Shown in pieces: positions 1 to 5,619 of a DNA stretch of 13,072 bases. A program made the translations under genes and the position numbers. Numbering within the stretch: the stretch's first letter is position 1; every line of letters starts with the position of its first letter. The notes below the pieces were generated by a model, which was given only the letters and a program-made list of their open reading frames with translations, made no database searches and had not been told where the DNA came from. This stretch comes from an uncultured Collinsella sp. Lineage in GTDB: Bacteria > Actinomycetota > Coriobacteriia > Coriobacteriales > Coriobacteriaceae. The stretch spans positions 1 through 13,072 of the forward strand of contig CAUGKA010000045.1 of assembly GCA_959599615.1 (NCBI GenBank), read 5' to 3'.

Positions 1-338
1 ATGTGCGTCAGACCCTCACAGGCACCGTACAGCGACATGATGATGACCATGGGAACGACCATGCAGGAGCTGACGGCGAGCGTCATGGCAAGTGGCGAGC
101 TCTTGCCCGGCGTGACCAAGTACTTAAAGGCGAAACCCTTGGCGAGCGGGCTGGCGACGAACCAGTCGCAGCACATGGCAAAAATGTAGGCAACGGGGAA
201 GCCGAGCCACGCAGTGGCAACGACCTCGCCGTTGATGGCCCCGTGCTGCAGGGCAACGTTGTAGATGCTCATCCAGAGCACCATGCAAAAGCACATGATA
301 AAGGTGAACAGCAGGCTCTCTCGTTTGTTGATAGGCAT
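1..338 (-). CDS. DUF2798-type small membrane protein, 3' end cut by window edge
   Basis: The gene reads from an ATG at 338 to the window edge, giving 112 residues with no stop, so the C-terminus is missing. The protein starts MPINKRESLLFTF and has three strongly hydrophobic stretches, at about residues 8-30, 40-60 and 84-107, with a short positively charged N-terminus. The pattern of a basic start, a first helix ending in a 'SIYNVAL' segment, a second helix ending 'CDWFVASPLAK', and a third helix rich in Met and Cys resembles the DUF2798 family of small integral membrane proteins. The family has no established function that I know of. An AGAGAGGAA Shine-Dalgarno-like stretch lies about 10 nt upstream of the ATG. 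A terminator-like hairpin stands 50-95 nt upstream, so the gene is either transcribed from a promoter after that hairpin or controlled by attenuation. The family call rests on recalled sequence resemblance; that it is a membrane protein is clear. Confidence 0.75.
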   Translation of the reverse strand, partial: MPINKRESLLFTFIMCFCMVLWMSIYNVALQHGAINGEVVATAWLGFPVAYIFAMCCDWFVASPLAKGFAFKYLVTPGKSSPLAMTLAVSSCMVVPMVIIMSLYGACEGLTH

Positions 339-382
339 AAAGGGCAGATTCCTCTCTGTGTTGTACCGCGGCGCCACGCAAC

Positions 383-433
383 AAAAACGGGCGGGCAAGA
401 TGGAGCTGTTGGGACTTCATCTCGCCCGCCCGT
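383..433 (-). terminator. Rho-independent terminator or leader attenuator before the DUF2798 gene
   Basis: Bases 418-433 and 387-402 form a 16-bp stem with 15 matches on the minus strand, around a 15-nt loop. Five T residues (complement of 383-387) follow. That is a textbook intrinsic terminator for leftward transcription. It lies about 215 nt after the thrE stop and about 45 nt before the DUF2798 start. It may end thrE read-through or attenuate the downstream gene; the sequence does not decide which. Confidence 0.8.
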
Positions 434-546
434 GTTACGCGCGTCTGCGACTACTTATGTGGTGGAACTACCCTAACACGAACGGCGCGCGCTTCGTAAG
501 CGTTGAGTTTGTGGAGATGCAGGGCACCAAAACCCCCGACCCCATA

Positions 547-613
547 AGTTGCGGTGGAATACGGACTGTTTTGACCCTTTAAGCAACAATTCAGTCCCTA
601 TTTCACCGCAACT
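547..613. repeat. Inverted repeat with 22-bp arms
   Basis: Arm 547-568 and arm 592-613 are reverse complements at 20 of 22 positions and enclose a 23-nt centre. On the minus strand the upstream arm includes AAATAGGGACTG. There is no T-tract after the stem, so it does not look like a normal intrinsic terminator. It has the size and form of a dispersed palindromic element. Confidence 0.75.
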
Positions 614-616
614 CAT

Positions 617-649
617 TTGGTGCAAAGTAACCTGTCCCCCTTGTACCAA
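617..649 (-). repeat. 33-nt hairpin directly after the thrE stop (copy A)
   Basis: On the minus strand the 11-nt arm that begins right after the thrE TAA (649-639) pairs with 627-617. There is one A-C mismatch and one G-T wobble. The 11-nt loop is GGGACAGGTTA. Copy B at 8237-8269 shares the first ten loop bases and the same distance from a stop codon, but has different, still complementary arms. Confidence 0.7.
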
Positions 650-2218
650 TTAGCTGGTGTGGCGCCAGCGAGGGTCGGTGAGCGTACGCGCCACACCCAG
701 TCCAACGGGCAGAAACGCTACGATGAGCACTGCGCGCACAAACCAGCCGAGCATATTGACCGTGTCGAAGGTGCACATGTAATACATCGAGCGATACAGA
801 TACAAGCCCGGCACCATAATGACAATCGAAGGCACCGTGAGGGCGATGCGCGGGTAGGTGAGCTTGACTTCAGCCAAGCTTGCGAGCAGCCCCGATACCA
901 GCGCGCCGATAAACGCTGCTGCCTCGGGAGGCATTCCCGTGCTGAGGCCCAGGAAGGGAATCATCGTCGGCGCATCGACAAGGGTCAGACGCAGGGTATT
1001 GGACACGGCGCCGATCAACCCAGCTGCCGCGGCCATCTTTACCGGGCTGTTGAACATCACCGAGAAGCCGAATACGCCAACGAAGCTCATCACCACGCGC
1101 AGGAGCGTAAGGGCAAGCGGCGAAAGGCCCAGTGGGGCAAAGTCGTCCGGCGCCAGGCCAACACACTCGGCAACCATCCAACCTACGAGGGTCGCCATCA
1201 CAATAATCGATACGGCATATGAAAGGCGCTCGATACCGCTTCGCATGTCGAGCTTAGCGATGTCGAGGCCTGCCGTAATGAGTGGAAAGCCGGGAATCAC
1301 AAAGAGCATGGCGCCGATATAGCCTTCTTGGTGCGACATTGCCCCCGGTATGACCTGGCCAAGGCCGAGCAATGCCAGCAGATACGAAACGCAAGCGAGC
1401 GCAACGCCGGTCGTCAGCGCGCTGAACTGACCAAGGCCTTGCTTGAGAATATGGGAGCGGGCAAAGTTGCCGACACCCGCGCCCACGAACGCGCAGGCCA
1501 TCTCGATAGGGCCGCCGCCGAGCAAAAAGACGAAGGCGCCGCAAGCACAGGCTGCCGCAAGGCCCTGTTGCCAGGGAGAGTAATCAGGCTTTGAGCTCTC
1601 AACGGTCCTGAGCATCTCGTGATACTCGTGTACCGTGAAGCGACGACCATAGGTCTCGATTTCCTTGAGGAAACTCTCCATCATCCAAATGCGATGGGTA
1701 TTGACTCCCGTTGTGGGCAGGCTGACAACCTCGTTAAAGCAGTGGCCATCTTCGATGCAAGTGCACTCAAACGACAGAAGACTCAGGTCGACGTGAATCG
1801 TGACGCCGAGTACGGCAGCAACACGATTCATGGTATCGCGCACGCGCCAGGCACCTGTTCCGCTTGCCAGCATAAGCATGCCGGTGCGGCAGATGATGGA
1901 TGACTTATCGGTGAGTGGCGCATCGACGGCAAGCTCATCGCCTGCCGTCACGATCTGGTGCCAGTCAGTTTTCATATGGAGCGCGCCGGCACGAACGCCG
2001 TGGTGCATGGGGGCTTTCGAAAGCAGCGAGTCAAGGCGCGAAGGCTGTGGGGGCTCCGCTGATCCGACCTCGTCCTCGTCGGGCTCTTCATCAATAAGGT
2101 CGAAAGTATCGAGCGCCGCCGGCTCGCGACGGTCGATCAATTCCTCGTCCTCATCATCAAAGTAGTTGAACTGATCGAGCATGTCCTCTTCGATTGCACG
2201 CTCGCTCGCGTCGTCCAT
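650..2218 (-). CDS. thrE: Threonine/serine exporter family protein (ThrE)
   Basis: The 522-residue protein has the two-domain ThrE layout: an N-terminal ThrE (DUF1212) domain at about 105-355 and a C-terminal ThrE_2 (DUF3815) domain at about 365-515. About nine or ten membrane helices are visible. Characteristic stretches are FVIPGFPLITAGLDIAKLD before the fourth helix and TVPSIVIMVPGLYLYRSM near the end. Family members export threonine and serine from the cytoplasm using the proton gradient. The first 60 residues are very acidic and lack hydrophobic segments, so they form a likely disordered cytosolic extension. I place the start at the ATG at 2218 because AGGAAGGGAG lies 7 nt upstream; an in-frame ATG at 2263 has no such site. 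No strong promoter was found. The stop is followed at once by a conserved-loop hairpin. The family call is firm; the exact substrate is inferred. Confidence 0.92.
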   Translation of the reverse strand: MDDASERAIEEDMLDQFNYFDDEDEELIDRREPAALDTFDLIDEEPDEDEVGSAEPPQPSRLDSLLSKAPMHHGVRAGALHMKTDWHQIVTAGDELAVDAPLTDKSSIICRTGMLMLASGTGAWRVRDTMNRVAAVLGVTIHVDLSLLSFECTCIEDGHCFNEVVSLPTTGVNTHRIWMMESFLKEIETYGRRFTVHEYHEMLRTVESSKPDYSPWQQGLAAACACGAFVFLLGGGPIEMACAFVGAGVGNFARSHILKQGLGQFSALTTGVALACVSYLLALLGLGQVIPGAMSHQEGYIGAMLFVIPGFPLITAGLDIAKLDMRSGIERLSYAVSIIVMATLVGWMVAECVGLAPDDFAPLGLSPLALTLLRVVMSFVGVFGFSVMFNSPVKMAAAAGLIGAVSNTLRLTLVDAPTMIPFLGLSTGMPPEAAAFIGALVSGLLASLAEVKLTYPRIALTVPSIVIMVPGLYLYRSMYYMCTFDTVNMLGWFVRAVLIVAFLPVGLGVARTLTDPRWRHTS

Positions 2219-2324
2219 CCCGGTGCTCCCTTCCTGTCGACTAACCCCCATCCTAGGCAGCAACGGCTAAAGGAAACATAAAAGAGACGACTGTCATGCG
2301 AGCCATGTGCGCAATATCCGTTGG

Positions 2325-2355
2325 GTAGTCGTTTAAGAACGTCCCCAATGACTAC
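2325..2355 (-). repeat. Hairpin with GGGGAC-starting loop upstream of thrE
   Basis: On the minus strand GTAGTCATT (2355-2347) pairs with AACGACTAC (2333-2325) with one A-C mismatch. The 13-nt loop begins GGGGACGTT. Size, stem quality and a loop starting with a G-run followed by AC resemble the hairpins after thrE and rph, although the rest of the loop differs. Relationship to them is plausible but unproven. Confidence 0.5.
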
Positions 2356-2380
2356 ATCGATGTATTGGCAACGTCAGCGA

Positions 2381-2479
2381 GCGGGCCGCATTTGAGACAA
2401 GGTGACGTGAAACGAAAGGGCGCTGACCTTCTGGTCGCGCCCTTGAAGTTGAACGTCAGATTGTCCAAATGCGGCCCGC
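2381..2479. repeat. 99-bp near-palindrome with 27-bp arms
   Basis: The sequence starting GCGGGCCGCATTTG at 2381 returns as its reverse complement ending at 2479. The outer 27-28 bases of each arm match apart from one inserted base and two mismatches. The centre contains a second, independent hairpin (2416-2444). As RNA the whole element would fold into one long rod. It could be a non-autonomous mobile palindrome or an elaborate terminator. Confidence 0.8.
2416..2444 (-). terminator. Putative lysS terminator hairpin
   Basis: On the minus strand AAGGGCGC-GACC, a four-base loop and GGTC-(A)-GCGCCCTT form a 12-bp stem with a single bulged base. It is followed by TCGTTTCACG, a weak and interrupted T-tract. 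It lies about 80 nt after the lysS stop, inside the larger palindrome. The stem is strong but the tail is poor, so efficiency is uncertain. Confidence 0.55.
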
Positions 2480-2492
2480 GCAGCGTCGAGCC

Positions 2493-2519
2493 GTTACGCG
2501 GTTCGTAGAACCGCGTAAC
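2493..2519 (-). repeat. Stem-loop immediately after lysS stop
   Basis: A perfect 11-bp stem, GTTACGCGGTT paired with AACCGCGTAAC around a 5-nt loop, begins three bases after the lysS stop codon. No T-tract follows. The same 11-bp stem occurs right after the dtd stop at 7009-7036. It may act as an mRNA 3'-end stabiliser, a factor-dependent terminator or a repeat. Confidence 0.75.
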
Positions 2520-2522
2520 TAG

Positions 2523-4487
2523 TTAGTACATCTTTGCGCCGGCGGGGATGGAGGCGTCGAGCTGGATCAGGTTGAGACGCTCCTCACCATCCTCCTCGTG
2601 GATGGCGCTGATGAGCATACCGCAGCTGGGGATGCCCATCATCTTGCGCGGAGGCAGGTTGGTGATGGCGAGCAGAGTCTTGCCGACCAGGTCCTCGGGC
2701 TCATAATAACCGTGAATGCCGGAGAGGATGGTACGGTCGGTGCCAGTGCCGTCGTCGAGCGTAAAGTTCAGCAGCTTCTTGGACTTCTTGACGGCCTCGC
2801 ATGCCTTGACCTTCACGGCGCGGAAATCGCTCTTGGAGAAGGTATCAAAGTCGACGAACTCCTCAAACAGCGGCTCGACGGCAATCTTGGAATAATCGAC
2901 CGTGGGCTTGAGCGGCTTGACGAAGGGGCTCGCGGCGTTGCCGGCCTCGGCAGCCTTGGCAGCAGCGGCACCGGACTGGAAACCCTTCTCGGGCTTCATG
3001 TGCGGGAACAGTAGCACGTCGCGGATGGAAGCCTGGTTGGTGAGCAGCATGACCACGCGGTCGATACCGATGCCGATGCCGCCCGCGGGAGGCATACCGT
3101 ACTCGAGGGCGCGCACGTAATCCTCGTCGTACTCCATGGCCTCGTCGTCGCCGCCAGCCTTCTCGGCCATCTGAGCGGCAAAGCGCTCGGCCTGGTCGAC
3201 CGGGTCGTTGAGCTCGGAGAACGCGTTGGCGTACTCGTGGCCGGCGATAACCAGCTCAAAGCGGTGCGTCAGGCGCGGGTCGTCCTCAAAACGCTTGGCG
3301 AGCGGGCTGACCTCGATGGGGTAATCGCACACGAAGGTCGGGTTGACGATGGTGTCCTCGCCCAGCTCATCGTAAATCTCGGCGATAATCTTGCCGGCGG
3401 TCCACTCGGGCTTAATCTCCAGGCCCTTCTCGCGCGCGGCGGCAGCAAGCTCCTCGACCGGCGTGTCGATGGTGACCTGCTTGCCGAGCACGTCGGAGAC
3501 GATGTCGGTCATGGGACGGCTGGCCCACTCACCAGAAAGGTCGATGGTCTGGCCCTGGTACTCGATGACCTCGGGGTTGCCGATGGCCTTGTTCGCAGCC
3601 TTGATAACGCCCTGGGCGAGCGCCTTCATGCCCTCGAGGTCGGAGAAGGCACGGTAGGCCTCCATCGTGGTGAACTCGGGGTTGTGGGTAAGGTCCATGC
3701 CCTCGTTACGGAAGATACGGCCGATCTCGAACACGCGCTCAAAACCGCCGACGATGCAGCGCTTGAGGTGCAGCTCGGTAGCAATGCGCAGGTAGCACTC
3801 CTGATCGAGCGCGTTGAAGTGCGTGATGAACGGCTTGGCAGTAGCGCCGCCCTGGATGGTCTGCAGGATGGGGGTCTCGACCTCCATGTAGCCGTCGGAC
3901 TCCATAAAGCGACGGAAGGTGGAGAGAATCTGCGAACGCTTACGGAAGGTCTCGCGAACGTCGTCGTTGGCGATCAGGTCGACATAGCGCTGGCGATAGC
4001 GGGTCTCCTTGTCGGAAAGACCGTGGAACTTCTCGGGCAGCGGACGAACGGCCTTGGAAAGCAGGGTCGCGCTCTTAGGGGCAACGGAAAGCTGGCCGCG
4101 CTGGGTGCGCACAACCACGCCGGTCACGCCCAGGATGTCGCCCAGGTCGAGAGCCTTGAGCGTATTCCAGGCAGCCTCGTCCATGTCGTTGATGCGGCAG
4201 AACAGCTGAATCTCGGCAGTCGCATCGCGTACGACGATGAACATGATCTTGCCCTGACCGCGCTTGGCGACCACACGGCCGGCGATCTTCACGACGTCCT
4301 CGGTGTCCTCGCCATCGGCAAGCTCGGCGTACTTAGCCTCGATATCGGCAACGTAGTCCTCAAGCTCAGAGTGCTCGGGATAGGGGTTCTGGCCCGCCTC
4401 GAACAGGGCGGCGCGCTTGGCCAGGCGGGTGGCGCGCTCGTCGTTGAGCGTCGATGCCTGATCTGCGGCGTTCTGGTTCTCTGCCAT
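2523..4487 (-). CDS. lysS: Lysyl-tRNA synthetase (class II) with C-terminal tRNA-binding domain
   Basis: This 654-residue enzyme charges tRNA-Lys with lysine in the cytoplasm. The N-terminal OB-fold anticodon-binding domain spans about 65-145 and the class II catalytic domain about 160-500. Motif 2 is seen as FRNEGMDLTHNPEFT (259-273) and motif 3 as GGIGIGIDRVVML (469-481). Typical bacterial LysRS ends near residue 500. Here an Ala-rich linker (about 503-525) leads into an EMAP-II/MetRS-type tRNA-binding OB domain (about 545-654), with FRAVKVKACEAVKKSKKLL, LVGKTLLAITNLPPRKMMG and the GMLISA segment. That domain normally raises tRNA affinity without base specificity. The ATG has GAGGAGC about 7 nt upstream. 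A terminator-like hairpin lies in the 79-bp gap after greA, so lysS may be partly controlled by read-through. No T-box is present. Confidence 0.97.
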   Translation of the reverse strand: MAENQNAADQASTLNDERATRLAKRAALFEAGQNPYPEHSELEDYVADIEAKYAELADGEDTEDVVKIAGRVVAKRGQGKIMFIVVRDATAEIQLFCRINDMDEAAWNTLKALDLGDILGVTGVVVRTQRGQLSVAPKSATLLSKAVRPLPEKFHGLSDKETRYRQRYVDLIANDDVRETFRKRSQILSTFRRFMESDGYMEVETPILQTIQGGATAKPFITHFNALDQECYLRIATELHLKRCIVGGFERVFEIGRIFRNEGMDLTHNPEFTTMEAYRAFSDLEGMKALAQGVIKAANKAIGNPEVIEYQGQTIDLSGEWASRPMTDIVSDVLGKQVTIDTPVEELAAAAREKGLEIKPEWTAGKIIAEIYDELGEDTIVNPTFVCDYPIEVSPLAKRFEDDPRLTHRFELVIAGHEYANAFSELNDPVDQAERFAAQMAEKAGGDDEAMEYDEDYVRALEYGMPPAGGIGIGIDRVVMLLTNQASIRDVLLFPHMKPEKGFQSGAAAAKAAEAGNAASPFVKPLKPTVDYSKIAVEPLFEEFVDFDTFSKSDFRAVKVKACEAVKKSKKLLNFTLDDGTGTDRTILSGIHGYYEPEDLVGKTLLAITNLPPRKMMGIPSCGMLISAIHEEDGEERLNLIQLDASIPAGAKMY

Positions 4488-4505
4488 AAGTTAGCTCCTC
4501 AAACT

Positions 4506-4538
4506 AAAACGCTCCCCAGGATTCGGTCCCAGGGAGCG
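4506..4538 (-). terminator. greA terminator or lysS attenuator
   Basis: On the minus strand CGCTCCC (4538-4532) pairs with GGGAGCG (4516-4510), with further partial pairing inside. The stem is followed by TTTTAGTTT. It stands about 30 nt after the greA stop and its T-tract ends only about 18 nt before the lysS ATG, so it could both end greA transcripts and set the level of lysS. Confidence 0.75.
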
Positions 4539-4566
4539 AAAACAAACCTTTACGCGGGACCGTGGT

Positions 4567-5037
4567 CTAGCGTGCAATCTTGGCGATGGTGTAGACGCGA
4601 GTCTTGCCGGAAGGCGTAACGACCTCGACGGAGTCGCCCTCGCCGTGACCGATGATGGCGTGACCGACCGGAGACTCGTTGGAAATCTTGTGCTCGAGCG
4701 AGTTGGTCTCGGTGGTACCGACGAGCGTGACTTCCATGACCTCGCCGTTGGGATCAATCAGCGAAACGGTGGAACCGATGGAGACGGTCAGATCACCTGT
4801 GGTGGCAGCAACCTGAGCGTTGGCGAGGATGGCCTGGATCTCGGCAATACGAGCGGCGTTCTGGGCCTGCTTGTCCTTGGCGGCGTCGTACTCGGAGTTC
4901 TCCGAAAGGTCGCCGAACGCGCGGGCTTCCTTGATGTCCTCGACGATCTCCTTGGCGTAATCGCCCTCACGCCAAGCGAGCTCCTCGACGAGCTTCTGGC
5001 GGCCCTCAGCGGTCAGTACGATCTGGCTTGCGTCCAT
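4567..5037 (-). CDS. greA: Transcription elongation factor GreA
   Basis: The 156-residue protein matches GreA, which enters the RNA polymerase secondary channel and stimulates cleavage of backtracked RNA. Residues 1-75 form the N-terminal antiparallel coiled coil. The tip motif GDLSENSEYDAA carries the conserved acidic pair D43 and E46 needed for cleavage. Residues 80-156 are the FKBP-like C-terminal domain, with GHAIIGHGEGDSVEV. The start is set at the ATG at 5037 because GGGGAG lies 8 nt upstream; an in-frame ATG at 5067 would add ten residues with no family match. A consensus -35 TTGACA (5073-5078, minus strand) follows the tatA terminator, but I see no acceptable -10 at the right distance, so its promoter is unresolved. 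Confidence 0.96.
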   Translation of the reverse strand: MDASQIVLTAEGRQKLVEELAWREGDYAKEIVEDIKEARAFGDLSENSEYDAAKDKQAQNAARIAEIQAILANAQVAATTGDLTVSIGSTVSLIDPNGEVMEVTLVGTTETNSLEHKISNESPVGHAIIGHGEGDSVEVVTPSGKTRVYTIAKIAR

Positions 5038-5085
5038 ACGGATATCTCCCCAACTCTGATCAAACAATCAACTGTCAACAAAACG

Positions 5086-5118
5086 AAAAAGACCGGCTAG
5101 CCTGCGGGCAAGCCGGTC
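5086..5118 (-). terminator. tatA rho-independent terminator
   Basis: GACCGGCT and AGCCGGTC (5091-5098 and 5111-5118) form an 8-bp stem. An inner GCC/GGC stem closes a TGCG-type loop. On the minus strand TTTTT follows directly (complement of 5086-5090). It begins about 25 nt after the tatA stop and separates tatA from greA. Confidence 0.92.
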
Positions 5119-5143
5119 AGGTGCTCACCCCAAAGGGATGGGA

Positions 5144-5419
5144 CTACTCTGCGTCCGCGTCGCTGTCCTCTGCCTGCTTCTTCTTGGCAGCAGCGAGCTT
5201 GGCCTCGAGCTCAGCGATCTCCTTGTCCTCCTCGGACTGCTCGACCACGACCTCCTCGGCCTGCTTGGTCTCGGCCTTATCGTCGCCCTCCATACCCTCA
5301 CGGATATTCTTGACGGTAGAGCCGAGGGACTTGCCGAGCTTCGGCAGGTTCTTGGGCCCGAAGATAATCAGGACAACGACGAGAATAATGATGAGCTCAG
5401 GAGCCCTCAGTCCAAACAT
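5144..5419 (-). CDS. tatA: Sec-independent protein translocase TatA/E component
   Basis: This 91-residue protein has the TatA form: a very short N-terminus, one membrane helix at about residues 7-20 (PELIIILVVVLIIF), the hinge FGPKNLPKLGKSLG, an amphipathic helix and a long charged tail. TatA oligomers form the passage for folded proteins bearing twin-arginine signals, recruited by TatC. The tail from about residue 45 is highly acidic and alternates with Lys/Ala in a coiled-coil-like pattern. A GGAGGT ribosome site sits 4 nt before the ATG. The gene has its own promoter (5456-5484) and terminator, so it is monocistronic; no tatB or tatC is adjacent. TatE or a bifunctional TatA/B cannot be told apart from sequence alone. 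Confidence 0.93.
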   Translation of the reverse strand: MFGLRAPELIIILVVVLIIFGPKNLPKLGKSLGSTVKNIREGMEGDDKAETKQAEEVVVEQSEEDKEIAELEAKLAAAKKKQAEDSDADAE

Positions 5420-5455
5420 TTAGACCTCCACAATACAGCGAGACAAGCTCGAATG

Positions 5456-5484
5456 AGTATACCGCGGGTATCGCGGTATCACAA
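5456..5484 (-). promoter_or_regulatory. tatA sigma70-type promoter with operator-like inverted repeat
   Basis: On the minus strand TTGTGA (5484-5479) and TATACT (5461-5456) are separated by exactly 17 bp and lie about 37 nt upstream of the tatA ATG. A perfect 8-bp inverted repeat, ATACCGCG/CGCGGTAT with a 5-bp centre (5459-5479), fills the spacer and touches both boxes, a position where a bound repressor would block polymerase. Confidence 0.65.
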
Positions 5485-5492
5485 CAATAGCT

Positions 5493-5520
5493 AAAAAAAG
5501 GGACCGCAAGAAGCGGTCCC
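5493..5520 (-). terminator. tRNA-Pro terminator
   Basis: On the minus strand GGGACCGC, a 5-nt loop and GCGGTCCC are followed by seven T residues (complement of 5493-5499). It begins 11 nt after the tRNA CCA end, which makes the tRNA a single-gene transcript. The tatA -35 box begins only about 9 nt beyond the T-tract. Confidence 0.95.
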
Positions 5521-5531
5521 TCCTCATGCTC

Positions 5532-5608
5532 TGGTCGGGTTGACTGGATTTGAACCAGCGACCCCTGCGTCCCGAACGCAGTGCTCTACCAAACTGAGCC
5601 ACAACCCG
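5532..5608 (-). tRNA. tRNA-Pro (anticodon CGG)
   Basis: The 77-nt gene folds into a full cloverleaf. The acceptor CGGGTTG pairs with CAACCCG, with A73 and an encoded CCA. The D stem is GCTC/GAGC. The anticodon stem is CTGCG/CGCAG with loop TTCGGGA, giving anticodon CGG, which reads the proline codon CCG. The T arm is GCTGG-TTCAAAT-CCAGT. The leading C1-G72 pair with A73 is the usual bacterial tRNA-Pro identity set. It sits between ispE and tatA and has its own terminator. Confidence 0.97.
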
Positions 5609-5619
5609 TTAGCTCGACT

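Larger units (their letters stand above)
339..649. other. Intergenic region with three palindromic elements, no gene
   Basis: This 311-bp gap between thrE and the DUF2798 gene has no credible coding sequence on either strand. It holds, in minus-strand order, a 33-nt hairpin just after the thrE stop (617-649), a 22-bp-arm inverted repeat (547-613) and a U-tailed hairpin (383-433). The octamer GCACCAAA (524-531) is also mirrored by TTTGGTGC (616-623), so the 547-613 repeat is nested in an outer repeat. The stretch 434-523 shows nothing I can name and no convincing promoter. Confidence 0.7.
2219..2522. other. lysS-thrE intergenic region with palindromes, no gene
   Basis: This gap of about 300 bp has no credible gene. 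In leftward transcription order it holds the stem-loop just after lysS (2493-2519), a 99-bp near-palindrome that contains a terminator-like hairpin (2381-2479), a 12-bp perfect palindrome TACATCGATGTA (2353-2364), and a hairpin with a GGGGAC loop (2325-2355). The thrE ribosome binding site lies at 2226-2236. I could not identify a confident -35/-10 pair for thrE. Confidence 0.7.

Noticed and set aside
124..420. 98-codon minus-strand frame in the left end
   Set aside because: It overlaps the DUF2798 frame and the terminator hairpin, has Arg/His-rich shadow composition and lacks a ribosome site.
434..523. Small gene or promoter in the thrE-DUF2798 gap
   Set aside because: No frame with a ribosome site and no -35/-10 pair of acceptable quality was found on either strand.
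4488..4566. T-box riboswitch before lysS
   Set aside because: A GGGACCG string resembles part of the T-box sequence, but the gap is only 79 bp, the full T-box motif is absent, and there is no room for the specifier stem.
3237..4619. 460-codon plus-strand open frame opposite lysS and greA
   Set aside because: It runs across two well-identified minus-strand genes and their terminator. The low-complexity Leu/Gly/Asp-rich composition is typical of an antisense shadow.
5073..5078. greA promoter from the perfect TTGACA
   Set aside because: No sequence resembling TATAAT occurs 15-19 bp downstream. The box was noted in the greA entry but not called a promoter.
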